From NCBI GenBank assembly GCA_034437795.1, contig DAOTTI010000036.1, forward strand, positions 1-48,477: DNA of 48,477 bases. Direction: 5' to 3'. Below the pieces are notes generated by a model. That model made no database searches. It was not told the origin of the DNA and worked only from the letters and a program-made list of their open reading frames with translations. Every line of letters begins with the position of its first letter. Position 1 is the stretch's first letter. A program made the translations under genes and the position numbers. Source of the DNA: DAOTTI01 sp034437795 (lineage in GTDB: Bacteria; Chloroflexota; UBA11872; UBA12225). Positions 22,729 through 29,984 of the stretch are shown piece by piece.

Positions 22729-23931
22729 ATGGCAGTCAAGGTCTATATTCCAACGCCGTTTCGAGCGTTGACGGGGAACCAGGCGCGGGTGGAGGCCCGA
22801 CCGGGGACGGTCCACGAGCTCCTGACCGACCTGGAGCACCGCTTCCCCGGCATGCGCGAGCGCCTGCGCGATCAATCGGGCAAGCTCCACCCCTACGTCA
22901 ACGTCTACGTGAACAGCCTGGAGATCAACGAGCTGGAGGGGGAAAGCACCCCGCTACGCGACGGTGACGAGGTCAGCATCATTCCCGCGGTGGCCGGCGG
23001 GCAGGTGTTCACGCCGGAGCAGGTGGAGCGCTACAGCCGCCACCTGCTCCTGCCGCAGGTGGGGCCCATCGGCCAGCGCAAGCTGATGAACGCCCGCGTG
23101 CTCCTGATCGGAGCCGGTGGCCTCGGCTCGCCGGCGGCGCTCTACCTGGCTGCGGCCGGCGTCGGTACGCTGGGGATCGTGGACTTCGACGTCGTCGACC
23201 GGACCAACCTGCAGCGGCAGATCCTGCACCAGACCGACGACGTGGGCAAGCTGAAGGTGGTGAGCGCCAAGGAGACGATTGAGGCGATGAACCCCAACGT
23301 CACCGTCGAGACACACAACATGATCCTGGACTCGACGAACGCGCTGGACCTCTTCCGGCAGTACGACCTGATCGTGAACGGCGTGGACAACTTCCCCGCC
23401 CGCTACCTGGCCAACGACGCCGCCGTGATGCTGGGCAAGACCATGGTCGACGGGGGCATCAATCAGTTCGAGGGGCTGGTCACCGTCTATCAGCCGGGCT
23501 ATGGCTGCTACCGCTGTCTCTATCCCGAGCCGCCCCCGCCTGGGGCCGTTCCGAGCTGCGCCGAGGCCGGCGTACTGGGCGTGCTGCCGGGCATCGTGGG
23601 GAGCATGCAGGCCCTGGAGGCGATCAAGCTGATCCTCGGCATCGGCGAGCCTTTGCTGGGCAAGCTGCTGCTCTTCGACGCGCTGACCATGGAGTTCCGC
23701 GTCCTGCGCACACGCCGCGACCCGAACTGCCCGGTCTGCGGCGACCATCCCACCATCACCGAGCTGATCGACTACCACGAGTTCTGCGGCATCCCCCATC
23801 CCCCCGAGCTGCTGGAGCAGCGGGCGACGGCTGCGGGCACCAACGGCACGGTGCCGCCAGCCAGCACGGCGGCGCCTGCCCGTGCGCGCGAAGCCGAGCC
23901 AGTAGCAGGGCCGGTGGCGGGAGGCGACTAG
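22729..23931 (+). CDS. Sulfur carrier (ThiS/CysO-like) fused to E1-like ThiF/MoeB
   Basis: 400 residues. Residues 1-91 are a ubiquitin-like carrier ending PAVAGG; the E1-like adenylyltransferase begins at once (QVFTPEQVERYSRHLLLPQVG). The latter has the nucleotide-binding GAGGLGSPA, DFDVVDRTNLQRQ, the GVDNFPARYLANDA segment, Zn ligands CYRC and CPVC, and PSCAEAGVLG with a candidate sulfur-accepting Cys. An E1 normally adenylates a free C-terminal Gly on its carrier; here that Gly is inside the chain. Cleavage after GG, for example by the JAMM protease encoded next, would release both parts. The carrier domain is about half identical to the free carrier at 27932-28207. The C-terminal 50 residues are low-complexity Ala/Pro. 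Start ATG with GGGAGAAGAG. Confidence 0.93.
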   Translation: MAVKVYIPTPFRALTGNQARVEARPGTVHELLTDLEHRFPGMRERLRDQSGKLHPYVNVYVNSLEINELEGESTPLRDGDEVSIIPAVAGGQVFTPEQVERYSRHLLLPQVGPIGQRKLMNARVLLIGAGGLGSPAALYLAAAGVGTLGIVDFDVVDRTNLQRQILHQTDDVGKLKVVSAKETIEAMNPNVTVETHNMILDSTNALDLFRQYDLIVNGVDNFPARYLANDAAVMLGKTMVDGGINQFEGLVTVYQPGYGCYRCLYPEPPPPGAVPSCAEAGVLGVLPGIVGSMQALEAIKLILGIGEPLLGKLLLFDALTMEFRVLRTRRDPNCPVCGDHPTITELIDYHEFCGIPHPPELLEQRATAAGTNGTVPPASTAAPARAREAEPVAGPVAGGD

Positions 23932-24005
23932 TGGGTCCTTTGTCATGCCGATTGCCATTCCACTCGGGGAACCAATGGCCACGGCCATGCCAAGTGACCC
24001 ACTAG
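23928..24005. repeat. 10-bp inverted repeat around the JAMM gene leader
   Basis: CTAGTGGGTC (23928-23937, including the fusion gene's stop) and GACCCACTAG (23996-24005) pair perfectly across 58 nt. The hairpin would cover the region before the ATG at 24020 and could affect translation of the protease relative to the fusion. Confidence 0.5.
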
Positions 24006-24019
24006 AAGGTCGCGGGCGG

Positions 24020-24433
24020 ATGCCAATCGAGTTGCCCCGTTCCCTGGCCGAGGCCCTCGTGCAGCACGCGCGGGAGGGACGGCCCGACGAGGTGTGCGGC
24101 ATCGTCGGCGTGCGTGACGGGCGCATCGTGCGCCTGGAGCGCGCCCGCAACGTCGCCGAGCAGCCCCAGTTCCGCTTCGAGATCGACAGCCGCGACCTGG
24201 TCAAGGTCATCGAACTCGACCGCGCGGGGCTGGAGGTCGGCTTCTACCACTCCCACCCCGCGACGCAGGCCTACCCCTCTCCGACCGACATCGCCTTTGC
24301 CCGCCTGTGGCCGGGGGCCCTGCAGCTGATGGTCAGCCTGCGCGACGATCGGACCACGGGGCCGGAGATCCACGCCTACCGCATCGAGAACGACGTCGTG
24401 CGCCAGGAAGCGCTCACCATCGTGGAAGAGTAG
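24020..24433 (+). CDS. JAMM/MPN+ metalloprotease (Mec-like)
   Basis: 137 residues. Glu24 (DEVCGIVG), His77-Ser-His79-Pro and Ser87-Pro-Thr-Asp90 (FYHSHPATQAYPSPTD) make up the complete JAMM zinc site. Bacterial relatives (Mec, QbsD, HcyD) hydrolyse the bond after Gly-Gly of sulfur carriers, either removing C-terminal residues or releasing cysteine from a carrier adduct. Here the gene follows a carrier-E1 fusion and shares the window with a GG-Arg-Cys carrier, both plausible substrates. I chose ATG 24020, with AGAAGG about 10 nt upstream; a longer frame from 23945 adds 25 unconserved residues. Confidence 0.92.
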   Translation: MPIELPRSLAEALVQHAREGRPDEVCGIVGVRDGRIVRLERARNVAEQPQFRFEIDSRDLVKVIELDRAGLEVGFYHSHPATQAYPSPTDIAFARLWPGALQLMVSLRDDRTTGPEIHAYRIENDVVRQEALTIVEE

Positions 24434-24689
24434 CCCTGACCTCCGTGGGCCAGAAGGCCCTGTGCAGCGCCAGCAACTCCGGCTGGCCCTCGATCTCAGC
24501 GTAGATGGCACGAGCCTCCCGCACGGTCCGCTCCTACTCGCGTGGGTCGAGCGCTGACCGAAGGCATTCGCGCATGAGTGCGCTGCGTGACTGCGCGGCG
24601 GCCGCGGCGTCGGCGTCCAGCCGGGCGAGGAGTAGAGGCTCCAGGCTGATAGTTAATCCAGGTGTCCCACTCGAACGGCTCGTCGGCAT
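24414..24689 (-). pseudogene. Ribbon-helix-helix antitoxin-like gene with in-frame TAG
   Basis: GLTISLEPLLLARLDADAAA and QSRSALMRECLRSAL are a clear ribbon-helix-helix DNA-binding domain. After LDPRE comes a TAG (24534-24536), yet the same frame continues with a typical C-terminal arm (VREARAIYAEIEGQPELLAL, HRAFWPTE) to TGA at 24414-24416. The uninterrupted protein-like sequence on both sides points to a recent nonsense mutation. The N-terminal start is uncertain (ATG 24687-24689 is the nearest). No toxin gene is coupled to it. Its end overlaps the JAMM gene's last 20 nt on the other strand. Confidence 0.6.
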
Positions 24690-24715
24690 GACTGTAGTCA
24701 CCATGATCGCGGGCA

Positions 24716-25027
24716 CTACTCCAGTGGCTGGCAACGCCGACAGATGCGGGGCCGGTGAGCCTGCGGGGACGCTGGATCGTATGGCCGCAGGATGAGCACT
24801 GTTTCCCACTCACGCCAATCACGGACGACTTCCAGCATCCGATTAGCCCCGCAGTGTGGACAGACGTCACCTTGGGTAAAGGTGGTACTTTCACGGGGAC
24901 CGCTCCCGCCATGGATGCAGAGATACCAGCCTCGACCGGCTCCGCCGTATCCAAACCGAATGGCGAGTACGCCGAACTCTACCGGCTGCGGGCGGCGTGG
25001 TACCGGTAGGCCTCCAGGGCGTTTCAT
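24716..25027 (-). CDS. Possible small zinc-ribbon protein
   Basis: 103 residues with two paired-cysteine knuckles, DVCPHCGANR (about residue 55) and RICRRCQPLE (C-terminus), a treble-clef or zinc-ribbon arrangement. Between them, MLEVVRDWREWETVLILRPY is a plausible beta-strand region. The N-terminal 30 residues are unconserved in appearance and the true start may be internal. It precedes the decayed antitoxin on the same strand. No function is proposed. It may itself be part of a decaying accessory region. Confidence 0.45.
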   Translation of the reverse strand: MKRPGGLPVPRRPQPVEFGVLAIRFGYGGAGRGWYLCIHGGSGPRESTTFTQGDVCPHCGANRMLEVVRDWREWETVLILRPYDPASPQAHRPRICRRCQPLE

Positions 25028-25039
25028 CAGGGTCGGTCC

Positions 25040-25076
25040 CCTGTGAGGGCGAACGAGACGCGTTCGCCCTCACAGG
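25040..25076. terminator. Perfect 16-bp hairpin downstream of the PIN gene
   Basis: CCTGTGAGGGCGAACG (25040-25055) and its exact complement (25061-25076) enclose a 5-nt loop. It lies about 86 nt after the PIN toxin stop on the minus strand and upstream of the zinc-ribbon gene. There is no T-tract, so a factor-assisted terminator or transcript-stabilising hairpin is more likely than a classical intrinsic terminator. Confidence 0.5.
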
Positions 25077-25162
25077 CCCAACTCCTGCCAGGTCATCGGT
25101 CCGCGGTGAGCACGCGCGCAACGGATGAACGCGCCCGGCAAGGTGCTGCCGTGACCGGCGGC

Positions 25163-25585
25163 TCAGGGTTCCAGCCGGGTGATCTGGGGGAAGCGGTCGA
25201 AGTCACGATCGAAGCTGGCGACGGTGGCAATCTTCAGCCGCTCCATCTGCGCCACCAGCAGGGCGTCGGTAAAGTCCCGCACCTGGGGGGTGGCCACCCA
25301 GAGCGCAAGAGCCCGCTGGTAGGTCGCCTTCTGGGGGACCCGCACTCCTTCCAGCGTGAAGAAGCGCTCCAGGAGAGCGGCGATCTCGGCGCGTGGGAGG
25401 TTGTACAGACGTGGGGATGAGAGCAGGTAGACCACGTCCACGACCACTCCTTCGGTAAGGTGGAGGGTGAACTCCCCTCGTGTAGCCCGTTCGAACAGCA
25501 CCCGGGCGCGGGCGGCGTGGTCGGGATGGTCCCTGGTCAGCAGGCGGACGATCGGGTTGACATCGAGCATCACAATCGGCGGCAT
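25163..25585 (-). CDS. PIN-domain ribonuclease toxin (VapC-like)
   Basis: 140 residues. MLDVNPIVRLLTRDHP gives Asp8, LTEGVVVD Glu45, QVRDFTDALLVAQ Asp104 and Asp107, and FDRDFDRFP Asp126, the acidic Mg-binding set of PIN nucleases. VapC-type toxins cleave RNA, often initiator tRNA or rRNA, when the antitoxin is lost. The gene starts 3 nt after the stop of the AbrB-type antitoxin gene, the standard antitoxin-toxin order. Toxicity and target are not shown by sequence. Active-site residues appear intact. Confidence 0.9.
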   Translation of the reverse strand: MPPIVMLDVNPIVRLLTRDHPDHAARARVLFERATRGEFTLHLTEGVVVDVVYLLSSPRLYNLPRAEIAALLERFFTLEGVRVPQKATYQRALALWVATPQVRDFTDALLVAQMERLKIATVASFDRDFDRFPQITRLEP

Positions 25586-25588
25586 TCC

Positions 25589-25858
25589 CTACTCCAGGCC
25601 CTCCCTGGCCGCGCTCTCCGCCCGCTCTTCGCGAGCGATCTGCTTGATCTCGTCCCAGCTGCGGAGCTCGGTGAGTGCCGGCACCGACTGGTAGAGCTCG
25701 TCCAAGGCGGAGCGAGCAGGTTGCAACACGACCTTGCCCTGCTCCACCCGGAAAACCACCTTGTCCTTGGGCTTGACGCCCAGCAACCGGCGGATCTCGA
25801 CCGGAATGGTGACCTGGCCCTTCGGGCTGACGCTGCTCTCCATCACGTGCTCAGGCAT
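25589..25858 (-). CDS. AbrB/MazE-family antitoxin
   Basis: 89 residues. SSVSPKGQVTIPVEIRRLLGVKPKDKVVFRVEQGKVVLQP is a swapped-hairpin AbrB DNA-binding domain; the C-terminal half (LDELYQSVPALTELRSWDEI, KQIAREERAE) is the toxin-binding arm. AGGAGGTAAAACC just before ATG 25856-25858 fixes the start. It probably neutralises the adjacent PIN toxin and represses their shared promoter. An extended -10 lies about 40 nt upstream. Confidence 0.9.
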   Translation of the reverse strand: MPEHVMESSVSPKGQVTIPVEIRRLLGVKPKDKVVFRVEQGKVVLQPARSALDELYQSVPALTELRSWDEIKQIAREERAESAAREGLE

Positions 25859-25897
25859 GGTTTTACCTCCTCTCGTGCGTACAACCAGGATGTCGGT

Positions 25898-25906
25898 GTT
25901 ATACCA
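25898..25906 (-). promoter_or_regulatory. Extended -10 promoter of the toxin-antitoxin pair
   Basis: On the minus strand the sequence reads TGG-TATAAC (25906-25898), a TGn-extended -10 box about 40 nt before the antitoxin ATG. No good -35 is seen, which extended -10 promoters tolerate. Confidence 0.4.
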
Positions 25907-26010
25907 GACCCGCACGGCGATTGTGTGCTAATGGGAAGCCGTGGACAGGCAAGGAGCTTGCGCCTGCCTCGGTTACTCGGTTACCTGTCCGCGTTTTTCC
26001 ATCAGTTCGG

Positions 26011-26664
26011 CTACCGCGACGGCGTGGTAGTAAACCCGCCTGCCCTTCGCACCTGCCGCGCCCGCTCGTCCAGCGGGCGCCGGCGGTCGAGGTAGGCCGC
26101 CAGCCGCCGTCTGGCCTCGGCCTCGGCGTGGGCCCAGAGCACGCTCAGCGTCGCCTCCACACCGCGCGGGCGGCGCCAGGGCCGGAACAGGCTTGCAGCC
26201 CGCCGCGGGGTCGCCTCCACACCGCGCGGGCAGCGCTCAAACGCTGCGTTGGGCCCAAGCCGCTCAAGGAGCGCGATCTGGTCGCCGATCAGTTCGCTCA
26301 CCGGCTCGCCCTGCGGGAAGAGGGCGAGGCCGGTGCCGGCCAGCACCAGCGACCGCGTGCGCTGGGGATACCGGGCGGCGAAGACGACGCTGATTGGCCC
26401 ACCGGCCGAGCTCGCGACGACGTGCGCGGACGGAACCTGCAGGTGATCCAACAGGCCGGCGAGGTGGCGCGCCTGGTTCTCCAGCCCGTGACCATCCAGA
26501 GGCGCCTCAGAGCGGTAGCAGCCCCGCCGGTGATACCAGACGAAGCGAAAGCGCCGCGCGAAGTCGAGCTCCCAGGTCCATGTCCACTGGTCGAAGTCCT
26601 CCAGGGTGAAGGCCAGAAAGGGAAAGCCGCCGTGGACGAAGACGGCGGGGGCGCCCTGGTGCAC
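26011..26664 (-). pseudogene. Alpha/beta hydrolase, probably 5'-truncated by a stop codon
   Basis: From GTG 26662-26664, 217 residues: PAVFVHGGFPF (oxyanion strand-turn), FRFVWYHRRGCYRSEAP, nucleophile elbow ASSAGG, YPQRTRSLVLAGTG. This is an alpha/beta hydrolase, but members usually start 20-30 residues earlier. The frame just upstream reads VVH, TAG, RTVHQGAPAV; a Tyr codon in place of that TAG would give the common HYRTV-type leader, so a nonsense mutation is suspected. The lid region has a 22-nt direct repeat (26150-26171 and 26210-26231) exactly 60 nt apart, adding an in-frame duplicate PRGVEAT. The catalytic acid and His in the C-terminal part are not evident. Probably inactive. Confidence 0.55.
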
Positions 26665-26825
26665 CGTCCTCTAGTGCACCACCAGGCCAGCGACCTGGCA
26701 TGGCTTTCCCTGGTGCGCGGGCTGGCATTCCCGAAGAGGTTGCCTGCGACAGCACTAGTACAGTTCGACGCTGTTGATCGGCGCGCGGGGCACGTTCCGT
26801 CCCCCGGCAATGATAGACTGGGTAC

Positions 26826-27752
26826 GTGGCGATGACGCTTGAGGCGCAGGCCTTCCAGCTAGCCCCGGACGTACAGGCCAAGTACGAGCGGCTCAGAGCG
26901 ATCTGCCGCGGGCTGGGCAGCGCGCTGGTCGCCTTCTCCGCCGGCGTGGACAGCACCCTGCTCCTGAAGGTCTGCGTCGATGAGCTGGGCGACAAGGCCG
27001 TGGCCGTGATCGCCGTCTCGGAGAGCCTTCCCAGCCACGAGCTGGCGCAGGCCAGGCGCCTGGCGCGAGACATCGGCTGCCGCCTGATCGAGGTGGAGAC
27101 CCACGAACTCGAGGACGAGAACTACGCCAGCAACCCCACCAACCGTTGCTTCTACTGCAAGCAGGAGCTCTTCACCACCATCTTCCCCATTGCCGCCCGC
27201 GAAGGCCTGGCCACGGTGGTCTACGGCGCAAACCTGGACGACGTGGGCGACTACCGGCCGGGGATGCAGGCAGCGAAGCAGCTAGGGGCGCGCGCCCCCC
27301 TGCTGGAGGCGGAGATGGGCAAGCGGGAGATCCGCGCCGTGTCGCGGTACCTGGGGCTGGAGACCTGGGACAAGCCCGCCTTCGCCTGCCTCTCGTCGCG
27401 TATTCCGTATGGCGAGCGGGTCACTCGGGAAAAGCTGGAGCAGATCGACCAGGCGGAGGTCTTTCTCCTCTCCGAAGGCTTCCGCCAGGTGCGGGTGCGC
27501 CACCACGGTGAGATCGCGCGCATCGAGGTCCCGCCGGCGGACCTCCCCCACTTCTTCGAAGGGGGGCGCAACGAGCGGATCGTCCGCCGCCTCAAGGAGA
27601 TCGGCTTCCGCTACGTCACGCTGGACCTGCAGGGCTACCGGTCGGGCAGCCTCAACGAAGGGCTCCCCGGCCTGGCCGGCGCGATAGCCGGCCAGGCCGG
27701 CGGCAACGGCCAGACGCGTGGCAAGCGCTTGCCGGTCATCAATCCAAGCTAA
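26826..27752 (+). CDS. larE: LarE-family ATP-dependent sulfur transferase
   Basis: 308 residues. PP-loop SAGVDST (38-44) binds ATP; NPTNRCFYCK (Cys108, Cys111), VVYGANLDD, PAFACLSSRIPYGER (Cys188) and the C-terminal RVRHHGEIARIEV domain match LarE. In Lactiplantibacillus LarE a single Cys, apparently equivalent to Cys188, is sacrificed to make the nickel-pincer cofactor of lactate racemase; three-Cys LarE proteins such as that of Thermotoga bind a 4Fe-4S cluster and can be catalytic. This protein has the three-Cys pattern. No larA, larB or larC is in the window, so it may serve another thiolation. The start is GTG 26826 or ATG 26832. Confidence 0.9.
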   Translation: MAMTLEAQAFQLAPDVQAKYERLRAICRGLGSALVAFSAGVDSTLLLKVCVDELGDKAVAVIAVSESLPSHELAQARRLARDIGCRLIEVETHELEDENYASNPTNRCFYCKQELFTTIFPIAAREGLATVVYGANLDDVGDYRPGMQAAKQLGARAPLLEAEMGKREIRAVSRYLGLETWDKPAFACLSSRIPYGERVTREKLEQIDQAEVFLLSEGFRQVRVRHHGEIARIEVPPADLPHFFEGGRNERIVRRLKEIGFRYVTLDLQGYRSGSLNEGLPGLAGAIAGQAGGNGQTRGKRLPVINPS

Positions 27753-27800
27753 CCTCACTCTCTATTCGCTACTGATCACCGCAGCGGGTGGGCGCTCATT

Positions 27801-27918
27801 CCCTCTCCCTACACGCATTCCCTCTCCCTTTGGGAGAGGGTCAGGGTGAGGGCTCGCTACTCCCGCCACCCGTCCCGCCGCCGGCGGGCAGCCTGGGCCA
27901 GGGTGAGGGCGCCGCTGG
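27801..27918. repeat. Palindromic repeats between larE and the sulfur carrier gene
   Basis: CCCTCTCCC occurs at 27801-27809 and again at 27820-27828, where it pairs with GGGAGAGGG (27832-27840), followed by TCAGGGTGAGGGCTCG. A further partial tail (GGGCCAGGGTGAGGGCGCCG) lies at 27895-27914. Located between the convergent 3' ends of larE and the sulfur carrier gene. Confidence 0.75.
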
Positions 27919-27931
27919 TGGAGCAGCCAGG

Positions 27932-28207
27932 CTAGCCGCCGGCCACCGCGGGGACGATGCTCACCTCGTCGCCCTCTCGCACGGGGGTATCGAGGCCTTT
28001 CAGAAAGCGGATGTCCTCGCCCCCCACGTAGATGTTCACAAAGCGCCGGATCTCGCCCCGGTCGTCGTACAGCCGCTCCTGGAAGCCAGGATGGTTGCGC
28101 TCGAGGTTCTCAAGGACCTCGGCCACGGTGGCCCCCTCCACGGTCAGCTCGGCGGCGCCCCCTGCCAGCGGGCGCAACGGCGTTGGAATCCTGAGCTTGA
28201 CAGGCAT
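27932..28207 (-). CDS. Free ThiS/CysO-like sulfur carrier
   Basis: 91 residues, ending exactly in PAVAGG. MPVKLRIPTPLRPLAGGAAE starts the ubiquitin-like fold; EGDEVSIVPAVAGG is the activated tail. By hand, 46 of 91 positions match the carrier domain of the fusion at 22729 without a gap, so these are paralogues. The free Gly-Gly needs no trimming; the fused E1 may activate it in trans. The gene lies 117 nt downstream of the ThrC-like gene on the same strand, behind the same SAM-I riboswitch. GGGGAG about 10 nt before ATG supports the start. Confidence 0.92.
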   Translation of the reverse strand: MPVKLRIPTPLRPLAGGAAELTVEGATVAEVLENLERNHPGFQERLYDDRGEIRRFVNIYVGGEDIRFLKGLDTPVREGDEVSIVPAVAGG

Positions 28208-28324
28208 AGGCTCGCGTCTCCCCTCGTTCCACTGTAATTCTGGCGTGTTCCTGGCCATCGCGCCACTGGCCCCGCTAGCCCGGATTATGCACAAGCGCAA
28301 CCCACTCGCCGTGAATACCCGGGG

Positions 28325-29659
28325 CTAACGTATCTGGCCATCTAAAAACTCTTTGAACGAAGCGAGCGTTGGCTCCACCAGCGGGGGCGCGGTGAGAGCC
28401 GGCGCAACGGCGTCGAGGGTCTTCAGGCCGTTCCCCGTGATGTAGGCCACCACTCGCTCATCTCGCCGCACGATCCCCTGCTCCACCAGCTTCTTGAGCA
28501 CAGCGATGGTGACCCCGCCGGCCGTCTCGGCAAAGACCCCTTCGGTGGACGCCAGCAGACGCATGGCTTCTCCGATCTCCTTGTCCGTGGCGTCGAGTAC
28601 GGCGCCCCCACGCTCCCGCACGATCTTGAGCACGTAGTAGCCGTCGGCCGGATTGCCGATGGCCAGGGACTTGGCCACGGTCTCCGGCCGCTGCACCGGC
28701 TTTACCGCCTCCCATCCCCGCGCGAAGGCCTCCGCCACCGGATTGCAGCCCCGCGCCTGGGCGCCCGACACGCGGACCTGCTTCGCCGGGATCAGCCCCA
28801 CCTTCTGAAGCTCCTCAAAGCCCTTGGTGATCTTGGTCAGCAGCGATCCGGAGGCGATGGGCACCACCACGTGGTCCGGCGCCTGCCAGCCTAGCTGCTC
28901 CGCCGTCTCAAAGGCCAGCGTCTTGGAGCCCTCCGAATAGTACGGGCGGACGTTGATGTTGCAGAAGGCCCAGCGCAGGTCATCCGCGATCTCCGAGCAC
29001 AGCCGGTTCACGTCATCATAGGTCCCTTTGACCGCGACCAGCGTGGCGCCGTACACCAGCGCGTTCAGGACCTTCGACTGCTCGGTGTCCCACGGCAGGA
29101 AGACATAGGTCTTCAGGCCCACGCGCGTCCCCGCGGCCGCCACGGCGCTGGCCAGATTGCCCGTCGACGCGCAGGCGAAGGTGTCGAAGCCAAACTCGCG
29201 GGCCTTGGCGGACGCGACGGCGACGACGCGGTCCTTGAAGGAGTAGGTCGGGTTGACGCTGTCGTTCTTGATCCACAGATCGCTCAGACCCAGCGCGCGC
29301 CCGAGGTTCGGGGCCGGCTGCAGCGGGGTAAAGCCGACCCGCCAGCCGGTGTCGGCGAGCGATCCGACAGGGAGCAGGTCATGGTACCGCCAGATGCTGA
29401 GCGGGCCACGCTCAATCGCCTCGCGCGTCAGCGTGCGCGCGAGCAGGTCGTAGTCGTACTCCACCTCCAGCGGCCCGAAGCAAAAGTCGCAGACGTGTAC
29501 CGGCTGGATCGGATAGGCCTTGCCGCACTCGCGGCACTTCAGGCCCAGCAGGCGCGCGCTCCCTGCCGTGGCCGGCGGCGTCGCGGCGGCCGCCGGCGGG
29601 GCGCCGTCCGCACCAGGGCGCGATGCCTTGGCCAGTGGTGTGCTGATCATCGTGCTCAT
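28325..29659 (-). CDS. thrC: Threonine synthase-like PLP enzyme under a SAM-I riboswitch
   Basis: 444 residues. The Ala/Pro-rich first 35 residues precede a zinc ribbon (LKCRECGKAY, HVCDFCFGPLEVEY) seen in many class-II-like threonine synthases. NPTYSFKDRV holds the PLP lysine, CASTGNLASAVAAAG the substrate loop and IASGSLLTKITKG the phosphate loop. Threonine synthase converts O-phosphohomoserine to threonine by gamma-elimination and beta-hydration. Control by SAM and linkage to a sulfur carrier raise the possibility that this one makes homocysteine by gamma-replacement instead. ATG 29657-29659 is preferred (AGAGG about 10 nt upstream); TTG 29665 is an alternative. Confidence 0.9.
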   Translation of the reverse strand: MSTMISTPLAKASRPGADGAPPAAAATPPATAGSARLLGLKCRECGKAYPIQPVHVCDFCFGPLEVEYDYDLLARTLTREAIERGPLSIWRYHDLLPVGSLADTGWRVGFTPLQPAPNLGRALGLSDLWIKNDSVNPTYSFKDRVVAVASAKAREFGFDTFACASTGNLASAVAAAGTRVGLKTYVFLPWDTEQSKVLNALVYGATLVAVKGTYDDVNRLCSEIADDLRWAFCNINVRPYYSEGSKTLAFETAEQLGWQAPDHVVVPIASGSLLTKITKGFEELQKVGLIPAKQVRVSGAQARGCNPVAEAFARGWEAVKPVQRPETVAKSLAIGNPADGYYVLKIVRERGGAVLDATDKEIGEAMRLLASTEGVFAETAGGVTIAVLKKLVEQGIVRRDERVVAYITGNGLKTLDAVAPALTAPPLVEPTLASFKEFLDGQIR

Positions 29660-29710
29660 CCCCAACGAACCTCTTCTTCAGTGCTCGGTTCCTCGTCTTC
29701 TGTGGATCAA

Positions 29711-29739
29711 GAAAAAACCCCTTGTCTGGGACAAGGGGT
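29711..29739 (-). terminator. Intrinsic terminator of the SAM-I riboswitch
   Basis: ACCCCTTGT (29731-29739 on the minus strand) pairs with its complement at 29717-29725 across a 5-nt loop and is followed by TTTTTTC. Nine perfect base pairs and a U-tract make a strong terminator, 22 nt after the aptamer and about 50 nt before the ThrC-like start. High SAM should favour it. Confidence 0.93.
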
Positions 29740-29761
29740 GTAAGTACCTATGGCTGGTAGC

Positions 29762-29925
29762 TCCCCCTTATCTTGCGGCGCCCGCCTGTGGCGGGCCCGC
29801 CGGAATTGGCACCTGGCATCTCTCTGGCGCCTCAACGCACCGGCGTACGGCCGGTGCTGAGCCAGAGAGATGCTGGTTGTCGGGCTTCGTCGGGCCGTGT
29901 CCCTCCACCTCTCTTGATAAGAGCG
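29762..29925 (-). promoter_or_regulatory. SAM-I (S-box) riboswitch aptamer
   Basis: On the minus strand: P1 CGCTCTTATC, then AAGAGAGGTGGAGGGAC, GGCCCGACGAAGCCC, GACAACC, a long P3 arm (CATCTCTCTGGC with GCCAGAGAGATG), GGTGCCAATTCC, and the closing strand GATAAGGGGGAG. These are the core S-box elements in order; the usual GGCAACC reads GACAACC and GATGAAG reads GACGAAG, minor changes. An intrinsic terminator follows. It controls the ThrC-like gene and probably the sulfur carrier downstream, turning them off when S-adenosylmethionine is plentiful. Confidence 0.95.
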
Positions 29926-29984
29926 GCAACTATTCGGTTGGAAAGGCCCGCCGGGCCGGCTCACGCCCGTCGGGGCTGGCGGAA

